Below are positions 16,646 to 24,231 of a DNA stretch of 64,000 nt, in pieces (position 1 is the stretch's first letter; each line of letters opens with the position of its first letter). The notes below the pieces were generated by a model, which did no database searches, was not told where the DNA came from, and saw only the letters and a list, made by a program, of their open reading frames with translations. Source of the DNA: Catonella morbi ATCC 51271. Its GTDB lineage: Bacteria; Bacillota; Clostridia; Lachnospirales; Lachnospiraceae. Both the position numbers and the translations under genes were made by a program. The stretch spans positions 62,001 through 126,000 of the forward strand of contig NZ_KI535370.1 in NCBI RefSeq assembly GCF_000160035.2, given 5' to 3'.

Positions 16646-17065
16646 TTACATTTCCATATCTACTTCAAGTGCGGATGTACAGTGTGGGCAACGTGTTGCC
16701 TTTATGCTGATTTTACTCTGGCAGAATGGACAGGTCTTTTCTGTAGGCTCTTTAGGTTCTTCTTTCTTGCCTATACTTGTAAGCTTATTAAGTCCTTTAA
16801 CCAATAAGAATATTATTAATGCCATAATGACAAAATTAATAACTGCGGTTATAAAGGCACCGTATTTGATCTCTGCGCCGTTTACTGTTAAAACAAGATT
16901 TGAAAAATCGGTGCTGGCAAAGATTCCGATAACGGGTGATATTATATCACCGACTAAAGATGTAACTATAGCCTGAAATGCTCCACCTATAATCACACCG
17001 ACCGCAAGATCCATTACACTTCCCTTAAGTGCAAATTTTTTGAACTCTTCAAGAAATTTTTTCAT
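16646..17065 (-). CDS. mscL: Large-conductance mechanosensitive channel MscL with C-terminal zinc ribbon
   Basis: MscL opens a large pore when membrane tension rises and relieves hypo-osmotic shock. The 139-residue product has the N-terminal amphipathic helix and TM1 signature [40 protein letters not shown], and TM2 ([19 protein letters not shown], about 72-92). Instead of the plain C-terminal helical bundle it ends with a two-CxxC zinc ribbon, [18 protein letters not shown] (about 112-129). The domain may act as a metal or redox-linked clamp for the cytoplasmic bundle, or be only structural; that is inference. It has its own promoter. Confidence 0.93.
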   Translation of the reverse strand: MKKFLEEFKKFALKGSVMDLAVGVIIGGAFQAIVTSLVGDIISPVIGIFASTDFSNLVLTVNGAEIKYGAFITAVINFVIMALIIFLLVKGLNKLTSIGKKEEPKEPTEKTCPFCQSKISIKATRCPHCTSALEVDMEM

Positions 17066-17123
17066 AAAATCCTCCTATAAAGTTATAATATCCGTAATTA
17101 AGCGGACAGTTAACCAAAATATT

Positions 17124-17152
17124 AATATAGCATATTAATGAAGGTTTAACAA
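17124..17152 (-). promoter_or_regulatory. Promoter of mscL
   Basis: On the minus strand TTGTTA (17147-17152) and TATATT (17124-17129) are 17 bases apart, about 60 bases upstream of the mscL start codon. Confidence 0.55.
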
Positions 17153-17223
17153 CTAAATCTTCAAAAAACAGCCAATTTTTAATAATGGTTTTTACTAATG
17201 CCTTATGTTCTTCAGCAAAAGTT

Positions 17224-18744
17224 TTACTCTACAAAGTATACCTTATTCTTTGTTTTTCCGGCCCCCTTAATTATGTTTAGTTTCTCCGCTTTAAATAGCA
17301 GTCTACTGGCGGTCTTTACTTCTACATTTAACAATTCCGCTGCATTGGAGCTGTTTATCTCTTTATTTTTATTTAAATACATTAAAATATTTTTCATTCT
17401 TTCTATTTCTAATTCGGACATTGATTTGGACATTGATTCGGACATTGATTCGGACATTGATTCGGACATTTCAAATCCACTTCGAATATGAATGATTGTA
17501 TTTAAGTATGTTCTATCATCATCCATATCAAATTCCACTTCCGGCGAGCCATTTATTCTAAGTTCACGTAGTATTTTAGGAATACCGGTACCTTTCTTCT
17601 CGGACAAATCAATTTCCTTGAATAGTTCTCCAATCCTTCTATTACGATATTTCCTTCCTTTTATTTTTCCGGTTTCAAAGCGTTCCAAGTTAATCCACTT
17701 TGCAAGTCCCGGATAGTTGATAATCTGAATACTATCAACATATATACGTATCTCAACCGGTTCCGGCTCCCTATATGACTTGTGAAATACCGCATTTACT
17801 AAAACTTCCTCCAAGGCATTGTAAGGATAATTGTAAAATCTTACCGCTTCTGCCTGACCTTGTATCTTCTCAACTTTCTGCTCAATAACAGTATTTTTTA
17901 TGTAATCCAAAGCATCAATAACTTGTTTCCAAATAGGTCCTGTAAATGTTTTTTCAATAAAATCATCTGAAGCCTCAGCTTCTTTAGTATTAAAACGAAT
18001 CAGTTCAATATACGCTCCGGGAATAAGTTTTTCAGGATGTTCTGTAAACATAAGTACACCGATATTCCTAATATCAAGTTCTGTATCTGTTTCATCAGCT
18101 ACTTCTTGTGCAAGGAGTAAATCTTCTAAAGAGCTGCTATTTAGTTCATTTACAAGGCTGCTATTACTTTTTCTGATAAAATCTTCAAGATATACCCGTC
18201 TTATATCATCTATTTTAGCCTTTCTGTTTATTCTGTCATCATACGGAACAGAATTAAACTTATCAAATAGTTCTGATATTTCATCCTGTTTAGCTTCGGT
18301 AGTAAGAGAGGCCGGCCTAATCCAATACTTCATACTCTTATCGTCTTTTCCACCTTTTGCTTTATATACCATATTAGGAGCCTGATACGGTCCGCTATCT
18401 CCTGCCGGACACCACAAATATATCAAAAATATACCATTATTTTTATAGTCAATTACTTCCATTCTTGGGATATACCTGGGAATGATCATATTACAATACT
18501 GAAATATTTCCTGCTGGATAACATCCAGTTTTTCTTTAGGTAATCCTTCTATAGGGAAAACAGGCAGGCCTTGTTTTTCTCTAACACCAATAACGATATA
18601 ACCACCATTTGTATTATCATAATCATTAGCGAATGCACAAATTGAATGAATTATAGGATCAGGATTCCAACCATTTTTGTATTCTACACGATCATGCTCT
18701 ACAACTCTCCCCTCTAATAAAGTCTCTATTTTTAATGGTATCAT
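17224..18744 (-). CDS. AlbA_2/Schlafen-type ATP-binding transcriptional regulator-like protein
   Basis: The 506-residue product is of the RecG-like or Schlafen AlbA_2 class. An N-terminal AlbA_2 domain (about 1-150, EGRVVEHDRVEYKNGW and GGYIVIGVREK) is followed by a middle linker, an HATPase_c_4-like segment (about 290-410, NALEEVLVNAVFHKSYREPE then KKGTGIPKILREL) and a C-terminal winged helix (about 440-506). Just before the winged helix lies a run of Ser-Met-Ser-Glu repeats coded by a 12-bp tandem repeat. Such proteins occur as stand-alone regulators and near defence islands; no defence partner is visible here. An ATG at 18744 with AGGAAG is preferred to the TTG one codon earlier. Confidence 0.75.
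   Translation of the reverse strand: MIPLKIETLLEGRVVEHDRVEYKNGWNPDPIIHSICAFANDYDNTNGGYIVIGVREKQGLPVFPIEGLPKEKLDVIQQEIFQYCNMIIPRYIPRMEVIDYKNNGIFLIYLWCPAGDSGPYQAPNMVYKAKGGKDDKSMKYWIRPASLTTEAKQDEISELFDKFNSVPYDDRINRKAKIDDIRRVYLEDFIRKSNSSLVNELNSSSLEDLLLAQEVADETDTELDIRNIGVLMFTEHPEKLIPGAYIELIRFNTKEAEASDDFIEKTFTGPIWKQVIDALDYIKNTVIEQKVEKIQGQAEAVRFYNYPYNALEEVLVNAVFHKSYREPEPVEIRIYVDSIQIINYPGLAKWINLERFETGKIKGRKYRNRRIGELFKEIDLSEKKGTGIPKILRELRINGSPEVEFDMDDDRTYLNTIIHIRSGFEMSESMSESMSESMSKSMSELEIERMKNILMYLNKNKEINSSNAAELLNVEVKTASRLLFKAEKLNIIKGAGKTKNKVYFVE
17414..17470. repeat. In-frame 12-bp tandem repeat in the AlbA_2 gene
   Basis: The unit TCGGACATTGAT occurs 4.8 times in a row (17414-17470) with one C-to-T change in the second copy. 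Each unit adds four residues (Ser-Glu/Lys-Ser-Met), so copy-number changes keep the frame and only lengthen or shorten the linker. Confidence 0.9.
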
Positions 18745-18827
18745 CAAGAATCTTCCTTTCCATTATATTACATATAAGTACAATTTTACTATATATCTGT
18801 AAATTTTCTACTTAGTAATAATAACAC

Positions 18828-19319
18828 CTACTTATGATAAGGCTCCCCCATCCTAATCCTAAAAGCCCTGTACACCTGTTCCAAAAGCACCAGTCTCATA
18901 AGCTGATGTGGAAATGTCATCTTTGAAAAGCTTAGCTTAAAATCAGCCTCGGCTATGACTTCATCCGAAAGCCCCAGGGAACCGCCTATAATAAAAATTA
19001 TATGGCTCTTTCCCGATAACGCAAGGGCTGAAATTTTCTCAGAAAGCTCCACAGAATCAAGCTCTTTTCCCTTAATTACAAGGGCAAACACAAAACTGTC
19101 ATTCCTTCCCACTTTCTTCAGAAAATCAAGCATTCTTAGTCCTTCAACCTGTTTAATCTTCTCTTCTTCTGCTGCCGAAGCATTATCCGGAGTCTTTTCA
19201 TCCTGAACCTGCTTTATCTCCACCGCAGCATATCTTGATAATCTTTTAACATACTCAGCTATGCCGTCTTCAAAATATTTCTCTTTAATCTTACCTGCAC
19301 AAAGAACAGTTATTTTCAC
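18828..19319 (-). CDS. rlmH: 23S rRNA pseudouridine-1915 N3-methyltransferase RlmH
   Basis: RlmH is a SPOUT methyltransferase acting on assembled 70S ribosomes at helix 69. The 163-residue product starts MKITVLCAGKIKEKYFEDGI and has the SPOUT knot pieces HIIFIIGGSLGLSDEVI, LSFSKMTFPHQLMRLVLLEQ and the C-terminal YRAFRIRMGEPYHK, all close to the family consensus. It directly abuts nnr (its ATG follows the nnr stop with no gap), so it is translationally coupled, and it is the last gene of the rex-acpS-nnr-rlmH run. Confidence 0.96.
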   Translation of the reverse strand: MKITVLCAGKIKEKYFEDGIAEYVKRLSRYAAVEIKQVQDEKTPDNASAAEEEKIKQVEGLRMLDFLKKVGRNDSFVFALVIKGKELDSVELSEKISALALSGKSHIIFIIGGSLGLSDEVIAEADFKLSFSKMTFPHQLMRLVLLEQVYRAFRIRMGEPYHK

Positions 19320-20888
19320 TTACGCATACCTCTTCATTACTTCTGCTGCCTCATCAGCTAATTCCCTTGCCAAAATTCCATGATTTCCTTTTTTCTCTTT
19401 AAGAATATCTCCTGCAAGCCCATGTATATAAACTCCGAGAGCTACCATCATAAATGGTCTTAACTTGTCACCAACCATCAAAGCCGCTATTATTCCCGTA
19501 AGCACATCTCCGGAGCCCGCCTTAGCCATAGCTGAATTTCCGCTGTCATTTATATAGCATCTGCCCTCACCCACAACTACGGTTCTCGCTTCTTTAATAA
19601 CAACCATACCCGAACAATACTTTAATTCCTCCGCTATGCCAATAATATCATCTTTTACCTCTTCTTTAGATAAATACAGCAAATCGGACAATTCCTTAAT
19701 ATGCGGAGTTAATACAAAACCCGCTCTCAAATCTTTCTTTAAGTCAAGTTTCCTGTTTTCTTTTTCTTCTGTTACTTCCCTGAAAAGTCTTAAGCCATCA
19801 GCATCTATAACAGTTGTAACTTCTGAAATTTCAATAACTTTCCTAACTATGGATTTACTTCTTTTGCTGATTCCGAGACCGGGACCGATAACTACTGCAT
19901 CAGCCCATTCTTTTACCGCTTTATATAGTTTTTCCTCAGTATCCGCTTCTATATCCATCTCAGGGCTATCATCATAGGTGGTTAAAATAGCCTCAGGAAT
20001 CAGATTTTGCAATGAGATTCTGTTTCCCTTAGGTGTAAATATCCTTACAAGCCCCGCTCCTGATCTGTATGCTGCCAAGGCTGAAAGGTAAGAAGCCCCA
20101 CACATTTCCTCAGAACCCGCAATGATAAGTATTTTCCCAAAATCCCCCTTGTTGCTGTACTCTTTTCTCTCTGGCAGGAAATATTCGATATCAGACTTAT
20201 CAAATGTAAAGTTGTTGTAAGACACCGATTCAAGAGCCTTCTTTGGAAAACCGATATCGGCAACAATGACTTCTCCGGCATAATCTTTGCCCGGATATAC
20301 CGCTATTCCTGTCTTGTTTACACCAAAGGTAATAGTGTAATCACATTTAATAGCCGTACTTTCTACCCTCCCGTTACTTCCGTTTACTCCTGAAGGAATA
20401 TCAATTGCAACCTTGACAGAGTTAAACATATTCAGATAACGTGCAAGCTTTTCCAAATCACCTTCAAGTCTGCCCTTAAAACCAACACCAAAGATTGCAT
20501 CTATTACAATAACATTTTTAAAATCATCTCTGTCCGTTATAAGCTCAGACGGCTCAACAATTTTTAGGTCTGCCTCACTGTTTACCGCCAAATCCACCTG
20601 CGCCCTAGTCTGCCCCGTAAACTTTTCTTTTTTCCCTATAACAAATATTTCAACATTAAATCCCCATTCATAGAGAATTCTTGCACAGGCTATACCATCT
20701 CCGCCATTATTTCCTGAACCGCAGATGGCTATAACTTTTTTATCCTTATCAGCAGTAAGAAGTCTGTCTTTAATAAATTCGGCTGTACTAAGTGCAGCCC
20801 TCTCCATTAGTACCGTTCCTGATATTCCCAGTTTTTGTGCATCTTCATCTAACTTTTTAGCACCATTACTGTTTACGATTTTTATCAT
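19320..20888 (-). CDS. nnr: Bifunctional NAD(P)H-hydrate epimerase / ADP-dependent NAD(P)H-hydrate dehydratase
   Basis: The enzyme repairs hydrated NADH and NADPH. The 522-residue product fuses a YjeF_N epimerase domain (about 1-215, with CGSGNNGGDGIACARIL and DIPSGVNGSNG) to a ribokinase-like dehydratase domain (about 225-520, KGDFGKILIIAGSEEMCGAS, VIGPGLGISK, and the catalytic MAKAGSGDVLTGIIAALMVG). Both halves look intact. It lies 3 bp downstream of acpS and directly before rlmH. Confidence 0.95.
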   Translation of the reverse strand: MIKIVNSNGAKKLDEDAQKLGISGTVLMERAALSTAEFIKDRLLTADKDKKVIAICGSGNNGGDGIACARILYEWGFNVEIFVIGKKEKFTGQTRAQVDLAVNSEADLKIVEPSELITDRDDFKNVIVIDAIFGVGFKGRLEGDLEKLARYLNMFNSVKVAIDIPSGVNGSNGRVESTAIKCDYTITFGVNKTGIAVYPGKDYAGEVIVADIGFPKKALESVSYNNFTFDKSDIEYFLPERKEYSNKGDFGKILIIAGSEEMCGASYLSALAAYRSGAGLVRIFTPKGNRISLQNLIPEAILTTYDDSPEMDIEADTEEKLYKAVKEWADAVVIGPGLGISKRSKSIVRKVIEISEVTTVIDADGLRLFREVTEEKENRKLDLKKDLRAGFVLTPHIKELSDLLYLSKEEVKDDIIGIAEELKYCSGMVVIKEARTVVVGEGRCYINDSGNSAMAKAGSGDVLTGIIAALMVGDKLRPFMMVALGVYIHGLAGDILKEKKGNHGILARELADEAAEVMKRYA

Positions 20889-20891
20889 AGT

Positions 20892-21251
20892 TTACCCCTC
20901 CGCTACCGCTACTGCACTGGTATATTCTTTTGTATCGGAAATAGATACAAAGAATCTCTCAATCCCTAATTCCTTTTGTTTTTCCAAAGCCTTTCCGTAA
21001 AGCTTCACATAGGGCTTTCCAAGTTCATCTCTCAGAACTTCGATTTCCTTAATCTTCATTCCAAAAAAACCTGTACCCATGGCCTTTACAACAGCTTCCT
21101 TTACAGCCCAGTTACCTGCTGCAGAATCTTTTTTCTTTTTTATCAGCTCTATTTCCGCTTCTGTAAAAACATACGACAAAAAAGCATCCTTTTCGCATGC
21201 TTTTTTGACTCTTTCTTTTTCAATTAAATCTGTACCAATACCTATAATCAC
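20892..21251 (-). CDS. acpS: Holo-[acyl-carrier-protein] synthase
   Basis: AcpS transfers phosphopantetheine from CoA to the acyl carrier protein. The 119-residue product begins MIIGIGTDLIEKERV, with the Mg-binding Asp of GTDLIE, and contains FTEAEIELIKKK and NWAVKEAVVKAMGTGF, the second signature with the catalytic Glu and Lys. The start is a GTG at 21251, backed by AAGGAAG. It sits 12 bp after rex and 3 bp before nnr. Confidence 0.95.
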   Translation of the reverse strand: MIIGIGTDLIEKERVKKACEKDAFLSYVFTEAEIELIKKKKDSAAGNWAVKEAVVKAMGTGFFGMKIKEIEVLRDELGKPYVKLYGKALEKQKELGIERFFVSISDTKEYTSAVAVAEG

Positions 21252-21263
21252 TCTAATCTTCCT

Positions 21264-21899
21264 TTATTTAGAGGTTTTATTCTTCAGAGAATAAGAAAGC
21301 CTCATCAAAGTATCTGAAAGGTGAATTGTTTCAACTATAACATCTTTTGGCAACCTGAGGTCTACAGGAGCAAAGTTCCATATTGCCTTAATTCCGCATT
21401 TTACAAGCTTTGTAGCTGTCTCTGTAGCTATTTCCTTAGGAACTGTAATGGCTGCTATATCCACCTGATTATTCTTAATAAAGTCAGGCAGGCTGTCCAT
21501 ACCAAGTATCTCTATCTCGCCAATCTTCTTTCCTATAAGCTCGGGCTTTACATCAAATGCCTTTCTAATATAAAATCCTCTTTTTGCAAAATCTGTATAA
21601 TTAGTGATTGCTGTACCAAGATTACCCGCTCCGACTATAATAAGATTATAATCCTTATCAAGCCCCAAAATCTTAGCTATCTCATTATATAGATACTCTA
21701 CATTATAACCATATCCCTGCTGACCAAAACCACCAAAATTATTTAAATCCTGCCTTATCTGGGAGGCAGTAACCTGCATTTTTTCACTTAAATCCTTTGA
21801 AGAAATCCTGTCTATCCCTAATTTGAGAAGATCTCCCAAATATCTGTAATACCTTGGTAATCTTTTTATGACCGCAGGGGATATATTTTTTGATTCCAT
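21264..21899 (-). CDS. rex: Redox-sensing transcriptional repressor Rex
   Basis: Rex senses the NADH/NAD+ ratio and represses fermentation genes. The 211-residue product has the N-terminal winged helix (PAVIKRLPRYYRYLGDLL, then ITASQIRQDLNNFGGFGQQG-like TASQIRQDLNNFGGFGQQGY) and the Rossmann domain (LIIVGAGNLGTAITNY) with the domain-swapped C-terminal helix. A GGAGG site 8 bases before the ATG at 21899 rejects the two upstream in-frame ATGs. An unusual 26-bp perfect inverted repeat lies in its leader, but no TTGTGA-N6-TCACAA-type Rex operator is seen there. Confidence 0.95.
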   Translation of the reverse strand: MESKNISPAVIKRLPRYYRYLGDLLKLGIDRISSKDLSEKMQVTASQIRQDLNNFGGFGQQGYGYNVEYLYNEIAKILGLDKDYNLIIVGAGNLGTAITNYTDFAKRGFYIRKAFDVKPELIGKKIGEIEILGMDSLPDFIKNNQVDIAAITVPKEIATETATKLVKCGIKAIWNFAPVDLRLPKDVIVETIHLSDTLMRLSYSLKNKTSK

Positions 21900-21928
21900 A
21901 ATTTTTTCCTCCATCCCCATTTTTGTTT

Positions 21929-21954
21929 TGAGAACGAATTTTCATTCGTTCTCA
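21929..21954. repeat. 26-bp perfect inverted repeat between pnp and rex
   Basis: TGAGAACGAAT (21929-21939) and ATTCGTTCTCA (21944-21954) are perfect complements around TTTC. There is no T-run on either side, so it is not a standard terminator. It is 30 bases before the rex start, and could be an operator, an RNA processing site, or a hairpin that separates pnp from rex. Confidence 0.75.
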
Positions 21955-21972
21955 TATTAGCATTTTATATAA

Positions 21973-24066
21973 TTATACTCCGGCAGGTACATCTTTAATA
22001 CTGAAAGATATTCTTCCCATCTTATCTTTTCCAAGACAGATAGTCTTAACTATGTCTCCAAGTGTAAGTACATCTTCAACGTTGTTTATTCTCTCTTTTG
22101 CAACCTTTGAAATATGAACCATGCCTTCTTTACCCGGCGCAAATTCAACAAAGGCTCCAAATTCCTTAATAGATATAACTTTACCGGTATAAATCTTTCC
22201 TTCTTCAAACTCGGTAACTATCATTCTGATAATTTCTTTAGCTTCATTTATCTTATCAATATCAGTGCCACAGATACTTACATTTCCTTCATCCGTTATA
22301 TCAATCTTAACCCCTGTCTTATCTATGATGGCATTGATTGTCTTACCCTTCTGACCGACTACCTCACCAATCTTATCAGGATCAATCTTAATCTGCTCTA
22401 TCTTAGGTGCATATTCATTGACACTTGCCCTTGGCTCTGCTATAGCAGGCTTCATACAGGTATCCATAATAAACATCCTGGCTTCTTTAGTTCTTGCTAT
22501 TGCACCCTCAACTATTTCTCTTGTAAGACCGTGAATCTTGATATCCATCTGAATTGCTGTGATGCCGTCTGTTGTACCGGTTACCTTAAAGTCCATGTCT
22601 CCGAAGAAATCCTCAAGTCCCTGAATATCTGTAAGCAGTACATAATCATCATCTGTATCACCCGTAACCAAACCGCAGGAAATACCGGCTACCATCTTCT
22701 TAATAGGTACACCTGCTGCCATAAGTGACATACAGGATGCACAGGTAGATGCCATTGAAGTTGAACCGTTCGACTCAAATGTCTCCGATACCGTACGGAT
22801 AGCGTATGGGAACTCCTCTTCACTCGGAAGTACAGGAATAAGAGCTCTTTCAGCCAAAGCACCATGTCCGATTTCTCTTCTTCCCGGTCCTCTTGAAGGC
22901 TTTGTCTCACCCACAGAGTATGAAGGGAAGTTATAATGATGAATATATCTCTTGTATGTCTCCTCTGCATTAAGTCCGTCTACCTTCTGAACCTCTGAAA
23001 GAGGAGCAAGAGTAGTAATATTACAAATCTGTGTCTGCCCTCTGGTAAACATAGCTGAGCCATGTACACGAGGTATGATGTCTGTTTCCGCTGCAAGTGC
23101 TCTTATCTGAGTCATTTCACGACCGTCAGGACGCTTATAATCCTTTAATATCATCTTTCTTACAGTCTTTTTCTGATACTGATATACTGCATCAGGTAGG
23201 AATGACAGCCACTCTTCATTTTCTGCAAAATGCTCTGTGAGCTTGTCCATAATCGCAGAAATATTTTCTTCTCTAATCTGCTTTTCATCTGTAAATACAG
23301 CTTTTTCCATTTCATCGGGAGTTACTATCTCTTTGATTGCCGTAAACAGCTCCTCAGGCACTGCATATCTTTCATATTCCGACTTTGGCTTTCCGCATTC
23401 AGCAACTATCTTCTCTATAAAAACAATTATTTCCTGATTTACTTCATGTGCCTTATAAATAGCCTCAATCATCTTAGCCTCAGGTATTTCATCAGCTCCT
23501 GCCTCTATCATAATAACCTTTTCTTTGGTAGAAGCAACCGTAAGTTTGAGGGCAGAGTTTGCCATCTCTGCATTGCTCGGATTGATTACAAATTCTCCGT
23601 CAATAAGACCTACCTGAGTAGTGGCACAAGGGCCATCAAAAGGTACATCCGAAATTGCGGTAGCTATAGCTGAACCAAGCATAGCCGTGAGCTCAGGAGA
23701 ACAGGTCGGATCTACACTCATAACAAGGTTATTAAGTGTAACATCATTCCTATAATCCTTAGGAAAAAGCGGACGCATAGGACGGTCAATTACTCTTGAG
23801 GTAAGTACTGCATTCTCAGAAGCCTTACCCTCTCTTTTATTAAAACCGCCGGGAATTTTACCTACTGCATACTGTTTTTCTTCGTATTCTACTGAAAGCG
23901 GGAAGAAATCAATGCCTTCCCTTGGCTTTTCTGAAGCTGTACAGGTTGAAAGTACAACTGTGTCTCCATAGTGCATAAGTGCCGCACCGTTTGCCTGCTT
24001 GGCAACCCTGTCCACATCTACGGTGAGGGTACGCCCGGCAAGCTCCATACTAAAACTCTTAAACAT
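21973..24066 (-). CDS. pnp: Polyribonucleotide nucleotidyltransferase (PNPase)
   Basis: PNPase degrades RNA phosphorolytically 3' to 5'. The 697-residue product has two RNase PH domains (the first from residue 1 with GRTLTVDVDRVAKQANG, the second with KRPDGREMTQIRALAAETDI and TRGQTQICNITTLAP), a KH domain (about 555-610, VVGQKGKTINAIIDKTGVKI) and an S1 domain (about 620-692, YTGKVISIKEFGAFVEFAPG). The catalytic GDTDDDYVLLTDIQGLEDFF block is intact. rpsO, the usual upstream partner, is absent. A stem-loop leader precedes it (24105-24156). Confidence 0.97.
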   Translation of the reverse strand: MFKSFSMELAGRTLTVDVDRVAKQANGAALMHYGDTVVLSTCTASEKPREGIDFFPLSVEYEEKQYAVGKIPGGFNKREGKASENAVLTSRVIDRPMRPLFPKDYRNDVTLNNLVMSVDPTCSPELTAMLGSAIATAISDVPFDGPCATTQVGLIDGEFVINPSNAEMANSALKLTVASTKEKVIMIEAGADEIPEAKMIEAIYKAHEVNQEIIVFIEKIVAECGKPKSEYERYAVPEELFTAIKEIVTPDEMEKAVFTDEKQIREENISAIMDKLTEHFAENEEWLSFLPDAVYQYQKKTVRKMILKDYKRPDGREMTQIRALAAETDIIPRVHGSAMFTRGQTQICNITTLAPLSEVQKVDGLNAEETYKRYIHHYNFPSYSVGETKPSRGPGRREIGHGALAERALIPVLPSEEEFPYAIRTVSETFESNGSTSMASTCASCMSLMAAGVPIKKMVAGISCGLVTGDTDDDYVLLTDIQGLEDFFGDMDFKVTGTTDGITAIQMDIKIHGLTREIVEGAIARTKEARMFIMDTCMKPAIAEPRASVNEYAPKIEQIKIDPDKIGEVVGQKGKTINAIIDKTGVKIDITDEGNVSICGTDIDKINEAKEIIRMIVTEFEEGKIYTGKVISIKEFGAFVEFAPGKEGMVHISKVAKERINNVEDVLTLGDIVKTICLGKDKMGRISFSIKDVPAGV

Positions 24067-24104
24067 ATTTTCCTATCTCCTTTTTTAAGCTAGCTTTGTA
24101 AGTC

Positions 24105-24156
24105 CCGAAACCACTGAAAAACCGACTTTAACAAGCCAGCTTTTCAGAAGTCTCGG
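24105..24156 (-). promoter_or_regulatory. Stem-loop in the pnp 5' leader (possible autoregulation site)
   Basis: On the minus strand CCGAGAC (24150-24156) pairs with GTTTCGG (24105-24111, one G-U), and after a 2-base internal loop CTGAAAA pairs with TTTTCAG. It starts about 40 bases before the pnp start. E. coli controls pnp through RNase III cleavage of a leader stem that PNPase then removes; by analogy this might do the same. Confidence 0.5.
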
Positions 24157-24171
24157 CAGAAAGTTAACAAA

Positions 24172-24224
24172 GCCAAAAATAGTATATCACACCCATATTC
24201 TATTCGCAATAGTGGGTGTGATAT
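24172..24224 (-). terminator. Terminator of the EAL-domain gene
   Basis: ATATCACACCCA (24184-24195) and TGGGTGTGATAT (24213-24224) form a perfect 12-bp stem followed on the minus strand by ACTATTTTT. It begins 7 bases after the stop of the EAL gene and isolates pnp. Confidence 0.85.
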
Positions 24225-24231
24225 AAGTGTT

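Noticed and set aside
17414-17470. Possible CRISPR array
   Set aside because: The repeats are 12 bp and contiguous with no spacers, and are in a coding frame.
17198-17491. Plus-strand frame with Asp-Ile-Asp-Ser repeats
   Set aside because: The repeat is simply the other strand of the 12-bp repeat in the AlbA_2 gene.
21929-21954. LexA or Rex operator
   Set aside because: Spacing between GAAC and GTTC is 12 bases, not 4 as in Firmicute LexA boxes, and there is no TTGTGA half-site as in Rex boxes.
22114-22728. 204-residue plus-strand reading frame
   Set aside because: It is antisense to the KH/S1 end of pnp, rich in Asn, Cys, Ile and Tyr as expected of a shadow frame, with no domain.
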